Positions 47,400-60,546 of a DNA stretch of 64,000 bases are shown here, piece by piece. The notes under the pieces are model-generated. The model saw only the letters and a program-made list of their open reading frames with translations. It was not told where the DNA came from and ran no database searches. Source of the stretch: Syngnathus acus. Lineage: Eukaryota > Chordata > Actinopteri > Syngnathiformes > Syngnathidae. Position 1 is the first letter of the stretch. Every line of letters begins with the position of its first letter. A program made the translations under genes and the position numbers. The stretch lies in assembly GCF_901709675.1 (NCBI RefSeq), contig NC_051108.1, positions 1,054,001-1,118,000 of the forward strand, given 5' to 3'.

Positions 47400-50300
47400 T
47401 TAGGAGTTGAGCTTCTGGAACTTTTCCCTGAGATTTTTCACGAAGTTCCGTTGTCCGGACGGCGGAGTTTTAGGGTGGTCTCCGGCGGTTTGGAAATGCT
47501 CTCCAGTGGTCTTGAAGCTGTCTTGAGACTTGGCAGGTTGGCTTCTCTGTTTGTATTCGTCCGACTCCTGGTAGGCTCGGCAGCGGTCCATGACGGCCAG
47601 AATGGAGATTTTCTCCCGACTCGTCGGCGATCGGATCTCCACGTAAGCGTCGTCGTCGATTGTCTCACCCGCTTCTGATTCCGGTGAAAGCTGCGGCTTC
47701 CCGGTTAGCTTTTCTTGTGGTGTCGGGGCCGCGACGGGGTCACTGACGCCGTTAGCTGCCCGCTGCTCTCGGGTTTCGCGTGCAAGGTCTCCAGTCATCC
47801 AAGGGTCCAGGGAACGAGCTCTGTGGATGGCGTTGCGGTGTCTAAGGTGGCCAGTGGTCCAGGTGGGGTAGGACCGACGAGGCGGGGCGTCAGTCACGGA
47901 ACTCGACCTTGACCGGACATCAAACATCTGCTCCGGGATGGAGGAACTCCGGCCCACCGTGGCGAAACCACTCCTGTCCGAGTACTTTGACCTAAGTTCT
48001 CGCACATCGGGCCAGTGAAAGCCTTCGGTGGCCTGCGGAGCGCCAGCGGGACCGTGGGAGCGAATCCTAGCTGGATTGGGCTCAGGACTCTGTGCTAGCA
48101 CCGGCTCCAGATTTGGACTGGGACCTGGCAAACAATGAAGAGCACACATTCAACCAATGAGGCTAACACGCTAAAACATATTTCTTCATTGTATTCTTAC
48201 CGCTGCACGGTTCTTCCTCCAGCACGCACGTCAAAGTCTTGCCCATTAGATTTCCGCAACTTCGCTGTCTGTCGGGCGGTTTAACCGTTTTGATCCGCTG
48301 GCTGTACCGACGAGCGAGTTTGCGGACCTTGCTGTCCACTTTGTCGTCCGGCAGATTTTCGCCTCGAGGAAGCTGAGCTCCGAGAACGCCGGGAGGAACG
48401 GTCGGACTTCCCGCGGAGCTCATGCTGTTGGCTTTGTTGAGGGGTGAAGTCAGGGTGGCCTCCTGAGAAATGGTGTCCGGATCCAGTTTGGCTCCTTCCG
48501 CTTTAAATCGAGCATGGCCGGAAGTCCCACCGAGCTGCTGCTCCATCACCTGCCAGACTTTGACCATTTCGCTAGAAGGTCGGAACTCTTCATCCTCTGC
48601 GTTCTGTTGCCCGTCCGGTCCGGACCTGGAGAACTCATTGGCGACGACCCCGGAATCTGTCGGATTTGCGTTTCTCTGAGTGACCTTTGGACCATCAGAA
48701 GAGTCAGTGGAGACCATGTGACCTTTTAGCGAGAGTGACCGTGTCTCCACAGATGGGGGCAAAGGGTCCTTCCGGTTGGGGAGGCTGTTGAGGCGGGTGA
48801 TGGAGGTTTTGACCACGCCTGGCGGGATGTAAGTCAGACTCTCCCTGCGCCGGAGGCTGAAGCCGGCGTCCTCGTTCTCGGCGTTCTCGTAGTAAGTCTT
48901 GATCTTCCCGATGAGAAGTTGGTCGCGGCTGGAGAGGATGGAGTCTCGCCTTCCCAGGTTTCCTCTTTCCTCGTCGCCTCGCGGAGACAAGAGCATCCGG
49001 TCGGTTTCGCTCAGATCCGAGGAGACGCTGCTGAGCGGCGAAGAGCGTCCGGCGTGTCTTCCGTTGAAACTGAGGCGCCCGGTGACAAGTAACCGTGGCG
49101 ACGCCCCCGGGGAGCCGACATCGTCCGCGGGCGGGGCGCCTCGCTTAATGCTGCTGAAGTGCTGAGCGATGGCGCCCGCTTTATCTAAAACGGACGGAGG
49201 AAGGATGCTGCCGTTTCTGTCCGCTTCTTTCTCGCCGTCCTCGTCTTCGGAGGATTCTCCGCTGCTTCCGGGTTTGGATTGCGACTCTGGAGTCGTGGAC
49301 GGCGAGCCTTTTGCACGCAGGAGGAGTTGGGCGGGTTTCAGCTCCTCTCGCTCAGACAATGGACGCCACTCGACAGGTTCTGTGGACATCTGCAAAGGAA
49401 AGACTTGCTTGTTTTTCTTGCCTCACTAACTCGCGTGGACTTGAACTGACCCGCTGAGAAGCTGCTTCGGGTCCTCCGGGCTCCTCGTCTTCTCCCAGCC
49501 CGCTTTCCTCGTTGGAATCATTGAAGGAAACGTCGCTTCTCTCGGTCTCCTTTGACAAGTCACATGACTCAATAAGTAAAAAAAAAAAAAAAAGAAAGCT
49601 CCAGAAGCTCTCAACTAGCATCCGTCTCCTCAACAATTCAAATTTCTTACCTTGGAAACCACGCCCACTTGTGTGTTTGTGTGTTGACCTGCTGAGGGCA
49701 GTTGCGGAAACTCGTCTGACGAACAGGACAAAGCTTTCTTGAGCCTGTCAGGACGATACCGGCGAGGATCTGCAGGGGGCGACATCCACCACGTTATCTC
49801 CATGTGCACACTTTAGAAGTCAAACCTGGTTCCATCTCAACTCACATCTGGCATTCAAGATGATGTCTTTGGCCTGCAACACGCAACGGGAGAAGAACTT
49901 TTGTTTACGCTTGACTCGCAAGCGCCAAAGCTGAACGTGAAGGCGGCGCTGACCTTCTGCGGGATGATGGCGTGATGGTTTTCCAGAATGATGCGTTTGA
50001 TATGCTGGGCCCACATCTTCTTCTCCTCCACAGACTTGGCCTAAGAAAGAGGTCGAGAGGTGGTCGGTGGGTCATGTGATGCGATGAAACCCGCTAACGG
50101 TGCCGGCTGACCTGCAAGGTGAGCGGTTGCTTGGGTTGTTTGTAGTGAGTCACGCTGAAGCTCAAACTGTCTTTGGTGCTCTCTATCAGCATCAACGTGG
50201 AGCACTGAACGCGACAACAACCAGGCAGCTCGTTTCCATGGCGGCCAATTAAGGGGCGGGGCTTCGCGAGCCAGACGGCGTCTCACCGAGATGAGCAACT

Positions 50301-51586
50301 TGTAGACAAAGTGCTCGCCGCGCCGTTTGGTGATGAGCAGCACGCGCTCCAACAGGAAGAGCGTGCGCTCGGTTTTGGCCCGGTAGACCTTGAAGGTTCC
50401 CTCCAGGACCAGCTCGCCGTACGTGGTCAGGTCCGGACCTTTCCAGTTCAGCAGGAGCGACTGCACCTCCTGCAAAAAAAGCACGAGCGTCACGCCGGCC
50501 GGGACAAAGTGGCCCCCCGTGGGAACCTGACCTGCAGTCTGACGGCGTGCTCGTGTTTGCGCTTCATGTCGTTGATGTACCAGGCCACGCCCGTCATGGT
50601 GACGATGGCCTCCTCCACCACCTCGTAGCCTTCCTCTTCGGGGTCAAAGTGCTTGGCAATTTCCTGAAGAAGAAAAAAATCTTGAGGTTCAAAATGTCCC
50701 CTTCATCAGCATTCGGCGTGTGTGCGTGACATCACCTGAAGCAGCAGGTGGTACTTGAGGATCCTCTGAACGGGTTTGAGCAGGTAGGAACCCAAAGGCA
50801 GCGGTCGCTTCAAGGCGGCCTGGCGGTCGCAGAAGAAGACGGCCAGACTTTTGTCCTGCATGCAGTCGGTCAGCGCCGCCACCGAGCTGCAACGAGCGGA
50901 TGGACGGCTCAGAGCCGGCCGGGGCAAAGGTGAACGTGGGCCCGGACGCAGGTCTTACTTTGGGTAGTTGGTGCAGTACTGAGTGTAGATGTCGAAGGAG
51001 TCGCTCTGAAAGCAGATCCAGCACCTGCTCGTCATTCACCTTGGCGACGGAGGCGAAAGAAAACGCGCCAGTGCCGCCTCACCTTCATCACAAAGCACTG
51101 GGCCAGCGCCACGGCGTCACGCTGGCACAGGTCCAGATCCTGAAGCAGCTCGCTGACACGCAACCAGAAAGGCGTCATCCAGCGTCAAATGCTGCAAGTC
51201 GGCCAACGTTTGTTCGTTCCTCACCTGTTGAACTCGTAAATGTCCTCGATGTTCCCGAAGAGGAAGCCGACCTGCTCCGGGCGGATGCTCAGGTCCGCCT
51301 GGTCGATGATGTGCGCCAGGTAGTCCTGGTGTGACGGAACATTGTGGGGAACTGCTTGCAAACGTCATGGCCTTCAAAAATCCAATCTCACCTCCACAAT
51401 CATCCGCAGATCGCTCACGTACGTCCTCTCGGTCTCGATGATCTCGTAGACCACGCGGTCCAGGTACGTCAGCGCCATGACGTGTTGATTGCTGCCACCG
51501 CCCCTCCACACCACTGAGGGGCGCTGTTGTGCGCGTCCTCTGCAGAAAGTAGCTTTGCGTGAGGTAAGCCACTTAGTGGTTTCCAT
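47400..51586 (-). CDS. plekhg3: plekhg3, RhoGEF with DH and PH domains, about 1,072 aa
   Basis: Guanine-nucleotide exchange factor for Rho GTPases that acts on actin. Fourteen coding exons, 3,219 nt in frame from an ATG at 51586 to the stop at 47400. DH domain about 44-230: [78 protein letters not shown] domain about 233-350: [58 protein letters not shown]. The disordered tail keeps [63 protein letters not shown] and the end [11 protein letters not shown], all close to human PLEKHG3 from memory. Human is about 1,219 aa. The first 30 residues before the DH are poorly conserved and the true start could lie in an upstream exon. Confidence 0.92.
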
Positions 51587-53436
51587 GGCGACTGAGTCTG
51601 CTCATGTCCCATCCGAGATGTTCTCCCTCCCGCAAACAGCCAATCAGCAGAAGTGCAACAATCCAAACATGCTCGATAAACAGCCACTTCAGCCAGCATT
51701 TGCGCCCGAAAGCTTCAACCGGCACCGTTCAATCTTTAGACACGACGCAGCTACAGGCTGCATAAACGCACACACACACGTCACACACGCAACACGTCAA
51801 GAGCGAAGGGCAATGGAGCGGTCCGGCAACATTTGTTGCTTTTCTTACCTTCAGGGCGGTCGGAGAGGCCGACGGAAAGCTATGCAAGACTAAGCGGCAG
51901 CCTGTCGCTGATCCAATTAAATCGTGGCGAGTCTCGAAACGCCGCCTGCCGGACAAGCGCTTCCCGGCAAATCTGCTTTGCCCTGCCGTTTGCCGGCGCA
52001 GTCACAGCAGCAAATTAGCCGCAAAGCTTCTTTTGTTGTGCTACATTTGAAACTCACCTTCAAGAATCCACGCGAGTCCGTGTCAGCACATCAGAGCGTC
52101 ATCAGCAGAGACTGGAAGAGTGAGAGAGAGTGACACTAGCTTCCATTGTGCATTGTCACGAATGCCAGTGGCCGCCTTCGCCGCCCCACAACAACAACAA
52201 CAGCGAAACCTTTATCACACAATGTTAATAGTAACACAAGTTCAAGAGCAACATTAGCACAGGTCACTTCACAACACAACTTCACCATCAACAGCAACAC
52301 AACTCACCTTGGAGCATGCGGGTGTCAGCAGATGACTTCACCTGCACACACAGGTACGACAGTGATTTGGAGCAAAACGTGGGTACAAAAGTCGAGAAAT
52401 GTTTTGGCCACGCCCACCGGCCAGTGAGATGCGGTTGCCATGTTAACAGGCGTCACGTTCTGTGTTACCATGGAAACAGCGACGGTGGCACACAGGGACT
52501 TTTATCTCGTCAAGTCAACTCAGGAAACCAGTTTGGTGACGTCATTAGAAATAAAGCTACGGGCACTTTCACTGTTAAGACATGTTTCAAAGTTACTTCT
52601 TCTTCTTCTTGAGTGTGCGGACACACTTTTTGGAAACTTTTGAGTGACAACTTCTAGCTTGAAGCTTTGTTCAACTTTTGTTGACACAAAGCAACAAGAG
52701 TTCCAACACTTCCTGACTTCCGTGTTGACTGACAGCAGTCACCGACGATTTTCTTTTGTCATATTGTTGCTTTAAATCAATTAGAAGACAAAGTGTGTGT
52801 TTGGAACTCACCTTGACGGAGGTCCCAAAAGAAGAAAGTCCAAATCGTCAAAGTCGCCCTGCTTAGATTTGGTCACGTCGAAGGACTGACTTCAAGCGCC
52901 ACCGCCCGTTCACGGGCGCATGCGCACATTTCAAAAGTTCTGAGGATTGTTTAAAATGTACTCAACACGCTCGCCACTAGAGGGCGACACAACCTTACAA
53001 TACAACCAGGTTTGACCTCACAAATTGAGTTATTGTGACTTAAGAATAACAACAAACAATAGTGTGAAACTTAAAAGAGCACACGTTTTTATTTGAATCC
53101 TCTTCACTGCACTTGTGCCACCAGATATTTCGAACAGCATTTATTTGTGTTAATTTTATTACATTTGAATTAAAACATTTTGTCACTCCTTTAAGCACGG
53201 CTTGAGCAGTCCCACTGGCATCCATCAACGGCTGAAAATGTGTCGAGCAAAGCAGCTCGCCATACACATCCTGACTGAAAGCTTGTCACTGGACATACTC
53301 AACGGAATGAGAGACACACCCCGGACGCTGAGCGGACCAATCTGGCAAAACTCACTTGTTGCTTTACCTTCCTTTTTGGCCTGGTCACTGACTCCTCCCC
53401 CCGCCGTGAGCTCATCAACCGAAGGATGTCAGGATG
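51587..53436. other. Intergenic DNA with probable plekhg3 5' exons
   Basis: No coding exon is recognised. Possible untranslated plekhg3 exons lie near 51,850, 52,080 and 52,310, where AC-type donors appear on the minus strand. A short microsatellite-like ACAACAACA stretch occurs at about 52,185. Confidence 0.35.
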
Positions 53437-55641
53437 TCAAATTTTGTCCGTATTGGCCAGCTGTTGTCGAGGGGTTTCCAAAGGTTCGGTGGTGCTGTTA
53501 TACACGAGCGTGTCCTGCTCCGACGCCCGCACCTGTCGGGCGACTACGGCCTCCGTGCGGGCAACCGAGCGCTCCTTGCGCTTCTTCATGAAGCAGTAGC
53601 CCAGGACGGCCAGCAACGCCAAAATGGCCACCGTCAAGATCACCGCCACCGCCACGGAACCTGCCGGCGCAGTCACGTCAGACCCTGATCCTGTCCCGCT
53701 CGAGGTCCAACTTACCCGAGCCGCTTTCTTCCTTTTCCGCGTCCGGGTCCTCAAAGCGTTCAAACATCCCTTTGGCAAACACGTCGTGCTCTACGAAGGA
53801 AGGTGATATCAGCATCGTGCGGGTGCGTGCGTGTGCGCGCGGGCGAGCATACCGGTGACGCCGTGGCATGATGCGTCGCATTGAGTCTCCTCGGCAAAGT
53901 TGTTTTCGTTTCCATGGCAACCGCCGTAAGTGAAGCGCTGGCAGTGGGTGCTGAGCGGGTCGTAATACCAGCGCGTGTGGCTGGCGCGGCACGGGCCCGT
54001 TTGGGGGGGCTCTGTGCAGCGTGCTGGGGGCGGAGCCATGCAATCATGTCGCTTTTTTAGCTGCATGCTAACACTTACAAACACACACGCATCGGTCTCA
54101 CCTTTCCGCTGGTTGATGTCGATCTCCAGAAGACGAGAGAACGTCTCATTGACTAAAGAAGAAGAGCAGGACCACCCAGGTCAGTGCGTGCATGTACCTA
54201 GATGAGCGTGCGTGTGTGTGTGTGTGTGTGTGCGTTACTTTTGCCGCATTGCTTCTCGTCGGCGGAGTTGCTGCATTGTGTGACCCCGTCACACTCCAAG
54301 CTGGTGTCCAAGCAACAGAGGCCGCCGCAACTCAGCTGGTCGGGAAGACACGGAGAACCGCACACCTCTGAACACACACGCACACACTCAACATGGCGTC
54401 CACGAGATGTGAAGAGGTGCATTGAGACACTGACCACCAGCCGGCAGAGCGATGCGCTGGAGCTCTGATGACGTCGCTGCAGGGATCAAGCACAGCACTT
54501 TACTGGATGTGTGTGTGTGAGTGCCAGACTACCTGGCGGTGTGTATGTGAGCGTCTGTGTATAAATGTGTGTGTTACCATCGACTCCGTCGCAGGCCATG
54601 ACGCACTCGTCTTGGGAGAGAAAGTTGTTGAGGTTCCCTTTACATCCTCCAAAGATGAACTGCTGACATTGGCGCTCGGCGGCGTTGTAACGCCAACGAG
54701 GAAAGGCGGCGCGACACGGCCCCACTTTGGCCTTCGCCAAGCAGTAACCTCAAACGCAAGACGCGACAACGTCACCACCAGAAAGGTTGTGAAAGTTAAC
54801 AATCCCAGCGAGCACTCACTGGTGGACAACTCGGAACTCAGGACGAGGACTTGGACGTCGGCGTGGTGGGAGCGCTCGTTGGAGTCGGTGACGGTGAGGC
54901 GGAAGTTGTAGAGTCCCGCCTTCAGGTTGGACACTTGCACCTGCTCGGGCAACGCCGTCTTCTGCAACGGGATGGCACACGATGACGTTCCGGAATCCTT
55001 GGCCACCCTATGCCCCCCCCCCACCTCCATGACGACGCCAGGGTCGCCGTTCTGAAGCGTCCAGACGTGGCGTTTGAGGTGGGCGTCACCGATGGCCAAA
55101 CTCTGGATGCCGTCCAGCGTGATGGTGGCGCCGGGTTGCACCACGACGTCCTGACCCGCGATGGCAATGGGTGGCGCCGGTTCATCTATGAATTTTTGGA
55201 GCAAAACTGACAAAGTGAGCAAAACCAGACAAAGGTGTCATCCGAGCATTCCTACCCACCTGTCTCCAGTGGGCCCTGCAGGTATTTCCGAAACTCGAAG
55301 TCCCTGATGACGCTTCGGTACCCGCGCCGGGGGACGAAGCGGCACACGAACTTGTTTCTGGGCGCGCAGTCGAAGAGCGCGCACGTCAGGTTGACATCAG
55401 CTTGCGCGAAGTTGCATCGCGCGAGCGCGCAGCAGACGTCTTGACACTCAGGCATGGAGAGCGCGTGCACGACGGCTAAAAGAACCGCGCCCTCCTTCAC
55501 GGCGTCCTCTACGTCAACCACAAAGTCCTCGTGGCCGGATCGGAAAGTGTCCGCGCAGCCCGAGTCCGCATTGCCGCCGTGAGGACGCGCCGCGAAGAAA
55601 AAGAGGAGGAAGACGAAGCGGAAGCGAAACCACGGTGACAT
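53437..55641 (-). CDS. spint1: spint1 (HAI-1), Kunitz-type membrane protease inhibitor, 515 aa
   Basis: Inhibits matriptase, HGF activator and related trypsin-like proteases at epithelial surfaces. Ten coding exons, 1,548 nt in frame, ATG at 55639-55641. Order: signal peptide (FRFVFLLFFFAARPHG), MANSC domain (CQDVCCALARCNFAQADVNL), PKD-like domain (AGQDVVVQPGATITLDG), Kunitz 1 (KVGPCRAAFPRW...FGGCKGNLNNF), LDL-receptor class A (LPDQLSCGGLCCLDTSLECD), Kunitz 2 (TGPCRASHTRWYYD...YGGCHGNENNF), transmembrane helix (VAVAVILTVAILALLAVLGY) and a short basic tail. P1 is Arg in both Kunitz domains, fitting trypsin-like targets; human Kunitz 2 has Lys there as I recall. Signal peptide by inspection only. 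Fish have two spint1 copies; which this is cannot be told. Confidence 0.95.
54206..54232. repeat. (TG)n microsatellite in a spint1 intron
   Basis: A run of about 11 TG units lies directly before the LDLRa exon donor on the opposite strand. Confidence 0.85.
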
Positions 55642-56163
55642 GTTCCACTTCCGTCTGAAATGCGAAATTCGAGTGGCGACCGTCGTGCCTTTTACCTTTC
55701 CGGTTTCTGGCACCTGCTCGCAAACAGGAAGAGAAACCAGACCTTGGCCCCGCCCATCTCTTTGACGTCACACAGGTGAGTCATTTCCATGGTATACCTG
55801 TCAGCTGGTGTTCCATCCCTCCCTTCATGTTGGAACAAGTTTGTTAGCCCTCATTAGGCTGAGATTCAGCAGAGGACGCTGGACTGGTCGCCAGCCAACA
55901 TTGTATGCATATAGACAAACAATGTACACAAGGGACTGGTCGCCAAGCAATGGAAGGATGGTAAAAAAGATATTTCGAAACCAGCATAATAAAAATATCA
56001 AAAATATGTATGCCACTGCTCACAAAACAAACTCCCGAGTCGGTTGAACTTGCATGTCAAGATGTAGGTGTCACACGCCCCACCCTCCTCAAGAAAAAGC
56101 AACACTGACAGCACAATCAAAGTTTTATTACCAAAATTAACATGTGTATGCATGCATGTGCGT
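55642..56163. other. spint1 upstream region and psmb6 3' UTR
   Basis: A TTTATT at about 56,124-56,129 is the likely psmb6 poly(A) signal on the minus strand. No other feature seen. Confidence 0.45.
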
Positions 56164-57761
56164 TCAGTGAGTGGAGAACTTGGGCAGCTGGTTTCCCAGG
56201 ATGACGCGTCGTTCCACGCCCTCCTCGGAAATGGTGGCCATCCGGATGATGCCGCCGCTGGAGCCGTCTCGCTCCATGGCCAGCGCCAACGCTGGCGGAC
56301 AAAAAAAACCCACACGCCTTTAGCATGCTGGGGATCTTCCAAATTGTTCCTTTATGGATTTGGGGGCAGCATACCTGTAGCGGTCAGCTCCACACATTGC
56401 TCCTTGTTGAGTCCAACCTTGTAGTTGGAGTCCATGAAGCCGTAAATGTACGAGCTACCGCTGCCGCCCACCGACACGGCCTGCCTCACCAGCATCCCGC
56501 CGATCGGAACGCAATACACCTGACACGCACACGCACGTCACCAGGAGAAACTCTTCTTCTTTACCTTTGGAGCAGTCAGTGGCGAGGACTGCGCCGGTGT
56601 CAGTTGCAAGGTTACCTGTCCGCCCTTCCTGCGGTCCCAGCCAGCCACCAGGATGCCGGCGCTCAGATCCTCTCTGTAGCGGTAGCAGCTGGCTCGGAAC
56701 AGGTTGGCGGCCGTCTCCACCAAGGGCGGCTCGTCTAGCTCGATGCTGGGGGCGGGAGCAAGGAGTCGTGACTTCCGGTCAGTCAACGTGAAAGCGCTAG
56801 GCTAGTCATCCGAGCGCTAGATGCTACATGGGAAGCAGCAGCGTTACCGACCTGTGGAAACCCAGCTGGTAGGTGACCATGTCAGCAATGGCCTGAGTGT
56901 CTGCGGCTGATCCAGATCTATAAATAACACAAAGACACACATCAAGAGAAAGGAAAAGACTAGGAGGAGGGGCGGAGCTTTGAAGAGGAAGCAGCGGAAG
57001 CCAACCTGCAGCAGAAGATGCGGTCGTGGATGGGCGTCAGTTTGTCCGTCACTCTGTTGGCGATGTACGCTCTGACAAATGACACAGATGGACACAGTTG
57101 ACAATTTGTCGAGAGCCAGTGCATGCACACCAAACAAAAAAACAAGATAGTCACCCGGTGGTGGTACGGGAGTCGGCGCCGATGACCACTCCGCCGTCAA
57201 ACTCCACCGCCATGATGGTGGTCTGTCACACAAAAGCAAAAGACAATATACTCAGAACACAAAAGTTTAGTTTATAAAATGACCATAAATAGAAAATGTA
57301 CAGAATCAGCTTTATTGGCCAAGTTTGTGCATGCCAAACAAGGAATATATAACACTATATTCTTCTGCTGTTTAAACACCAAACAACACTAGTAACCCCC
57401 GCCTAAAAGAGGGTGAATGTATCCCCTAAACGCAAATAAGATTAATAGACCTGCCATATGGTAATAATTTAATAGGTTGAAGTGGAGAAGCTTAAGAAAA
57501 TCTATAGAAAAGAGTTTTCCTGTTCGTTCGTTCCACTCTGCTTGTAGCATTGTTAGCTACTCCACATTTGCTGTCTCATCCAGGCGTTGTGCGGAATTAA
57601 AGTATCCTCCACAAGCATGGGATAAGCTTAGGATTCATTCGGTAGCCATGAGAGATACCGACCCCGGTGCTGACTTCCTTGCCGGTCCAGTCTGGAACAT
57701 GTTGAGTTTGTGAGGAAAGATTTTGCTCAAAGCGCCTCATAGCTGTCGACACCGCCGCCAT
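56164..57761 (-). CDS. psmb6: psmb6, proteasome subunit beta1, complete, 233 aa
   Basis: Catalytic beta1 subunit of the 20S proteasome (caspase-like activity). Seven exons, 702 nt in frame: 57663-57761, about 57154-57221, 57006-57071, 56852-56917, 56616-56745, 56375-56519, 56164-56291. ATG at 57759-57761 gives a 33-residue propeptide ending STG; the mature protein starts [13 protein letters not shown] with the catalytic Thr34. Family motifs include [69 protein letters not shown] and [17 protein letters not shown]. Human is 239 aa. The immune-type homologue psmb9 is less likely given the conserved beta1 motifs. Intron 1 (57,223-57,662) contains an interspersed repeat. Confidence 0.93.
57298..57360 (+). 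mobile_element. Interspersed repeat tail in psmb6 intron 1
   Basis: AGAATCAGCTTTATTGGCCA, then AAGTTTGTGCATGCCAAACA and AGGAATATA: a widely dispersed fish element end as remembered. It appears as a short truncated fragment. Confidence 0.5.
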
Positions 57762-58055
57762 CTTGCTCCTACTCGTTTCAGTTTCCGTTTCAGCGGTGCG
57801 GTCTTGTCGCGCCGGAAATGACGTCACTTCTTCGCCGTGTCGCGCTTTAAAGGACGCTACCTATGAATTTGTACGGAGCCTGTCCAAACTCACCACGGCT
57901 TATGCGGTCTAGGGAGGCGGAGCTTCCAGAGCAGCCTTCAAAGTAACCAAGGAGGACGCAGCCCGCGAATTTGGACACAGCTAAAAGTGACAATTTCGTA
58001 AACTTGGGGAGCAGTCCCAAATAATGGCAAACCTATAATTGGTAAAGAGGGGGAC
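57762..58055. promoter_or_regulatory. Shared head-to-head promoter of psmb6 and xrcc3
   Basis: Only 294 bp separate the two start codons, and both untranslated leaders must fit inside. CCGGAAATGACGTCA (57812-57826) combines an ETS site with a full CRE at 57819-57826. No TATA box seen. The arrangement suggests a bidirectional housekeeping promoter. Confidence 0.65.
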
Positions 58056-59739
58056 ATGATGTCATGGCGGCAGCTGGAGCTTCACCCCAGGATCATCAGC
58101 GCCCTCCACAAAGGTGAGCACATTTTTCGATGAAGTTATCTTGGAGAATGCGTGCGTCAGGTTTCCTACATTCAAAAATGAATCGTTTTGGATCCAACGG
58201 CACCAACTTCATGTTATGTGAAATTTCAAAACAAGTGGTCACGTTACGTAACAATGGATGGATTTTCAAAATAGTTGTCGATTCATTTGAAATTCAATTA
58301 GTTATGGATTGGACGTCTACCAGACAGTCCTACTTTGTAGCTAGTGTGGTAGGACTCTACCCAACTGACTTATTGGTTCTGCTGCTTCCCTCCCAGCTGG
58401 CGTCCGATCCGTCAGAGACGCGCTGTGCATGTCAGGTCCAGACCTGCAGAGACTCACCTCCCTGTCGGCCTCAGATGTCCGGCGGCTACTAACAGCCGCC
58501 GCTCTGCTCTGCAGGCCCCGCCGCCCGCTACCAGGTGACATCCGGCCTCGTCCCCAAAGGGTGACGACTCGACTCGCTGACCCAACCGAGTGTTTGCGTG
58601 CGCAGTTCTCGTGGCGGACGAGTCCGGGCACAGACTGAGCCTGGGCTGTCCCGTGTTGGACGGGCTGCTGAGAGGCGGGCTTCCCGTAGGGGCCATCACT
58701 GAGCTATCTGGACAGAGTGGCGTCGGGAAGACCCAGCTGGCTCTGCAGCTCTGTCTCTCAGTGCAGTACCCGGTCTGTCATGGCGGGCTGGACTCGGGTC
58801 AGTTGCGTTCAGAGGCCGCAATTTGACCTCAATCGGGCCCGAGCCGGAGCAGAATATTTGGTGCAGAAAATAACAACTGTTCCAAATGTGCGTGCTTGTA
58901 GGAGCTGTGTTTGTGTGCACAGAAGACGTTTTCCCCAGCAGACGTCTGCAGCAGCTGATCGGAGAACAACCGCATCTTCGCACTGACGTCCCCCCGGACG
59001 TGACCAGCAGCCTTCGCTTCGGCGATCGAGTTTACATCGAGCATGCTGCCGATCTGGTGGGTGTCCCCTGATTCGTGGAACGCTGCCACGTGATGATGTG
59101 CCCCACTTTTGTCTGTCCGTCTTCAGGCGTCGCTGCAATCGTGCCTGAAGCGTCGCGTCCGGCTTCTGCTGGCTCGCCGCCTGGTCCGCTTTGTGGCCGT
59201 GGATTCGGTGGCGTCTCTCTTCAGGTCCGAGTTCGGGCTCGCCAATTGGCCGGAGAGAAACAAACAGCTGCTGATGCTCTCATCCACGCTGCGCCACCTT
59301 TGCCACCAGTTTGATTCTGCTGTGCTCTGCATCAACCAGGTAACGTCCACACGCGCACGTTCTTGGCATTAACGGCAAACAAACGTGCCTTGCAGGTGAC
59401 CGACATCTTCAACAACTCAGAAGAATTTATGGGGTGAAGTCACATTTTGTAGCATACCGATGTGGCTGTCTTTCAGGCGCACTCACCCATTTGCTTGTTT
59501 CCGTCAGTCCTTCTTCCTCGAGCGTGTGCCCGGCGTTGGGCTTGGCGTGGGCCAACCAGGTGATGGTTCGATTGATGATGCGGCGTCTTCAGGGCACGGT
59601 GACCAAGGGCGAGCAGGGCAGCGCCCTCCGCAGGTTGGATGTGGTGTTCGCACCTCACCTGGCCAGAGCCGGGCGGGACGCCGCTGTGTGGAGGGAGGGC
59701 GTCCGAGGACTGGAGGCCGCCGACGAGACGCCCAGCTGA
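58056..59739 (+). CDS. xrcc3: xrcc3, RAD51 paralogue, complete, 341 aa
   Basis: Homologous-recombination ATPase that pairs with RAD51C (CX3 complex). Seven exons: 58056-58113, 58397-58534, 58606-58797, 58902-59056, 59127-59339, 59396-59433, 59508-59739, totalling 1,026 nt. Two adjacent ATGs start the protein ([19 protein letters not shown]); the second could be used. Motifs: helical N-terminal domain ([20 protein letters not shown]), [18 protein letters not shown], Walker [26 protein letters not shown], Walker B region [27 protein letters not shown], and [14 protein letters not shown]. Human is 346 aa. The block matching GPLGFWDERVSP in human is short here. Confidence 0.95.
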
Positions 59740-60546
59740 TGTTTGCCACCTTTATAGATCACAACTACAATTGAGCTGTACTTTTATGCTTGGACTTTTT
59801 TACTTTGTGTGACAAAAACTTTGAGTGTGCATTTTAGTTGAAACCTAAGTTGTTTTGCAATACTATCAAATTGGATCGAGAGTTGACGTCTCAGTTGCTG
59901 ATTACTGACTGGATGTTTGCAAATACTAAATGAAGTAGTGATGCTCATTTCTGACTTTTGGTCATGTTTTGTATCTTGGGGTACATTTCTTCTTCGTCTA
60001 GTTTAGTCCTTTATTGGTGACCTTAATCAACAGTAGTAGTAGAACAGTAGCTCCCTCTAGTGTTAAAATTAAATAAGTGCAATACACTGTCCGTCTTACA
60101 ATTGAGAGGTTCCGCCCGGCGCTTATTTTGAAGGGCCCGCAGGAAGACACGATTATTTCTGGTGAGCGCTCACTTGACAATGATACGCAGTTTTTGACGG
60201 ACAAACAACCGGACGGACAACCAACTGGACAGCTTCACAGTGGGCGTGGGCCGTTTATCGCTACAAGATCAAGAAGCAGAAGAACCTTCTCTAAGGTGTG
60301 TTACTTGTTTCGTTTGTGACTTCCGGTAGCCAAAGGATGTTATCGGATAACGGCCGCCAGTCGATGGCATCATCCGTTCGATGATTATACATTCGGAGCA
60401 AAAGGTCAAGATGAATCCACTGCAATGACGTCATTAAGAAGAAACAAACACCGAGATGGAAGCCTGCTCAGTACAGAGCTGCCAATATACGGAGTAAAAA
60501 TATTTTTGACTGGTTAGTACGTTTGTTTATTTATCTAGGCAGCACG
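59740..60546. other. xrcc3 3' flank and serpin upstream region
   Basis: AT-rich sequence with no supported ORF or recognised repeat. A TATATTTT-type box is not clear before the serpin. The serpin ATG at 60547 has an in-frame upstream ATG at 60523, giving eight extra residues before a normal signal peptide. Confidence 0.4.
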
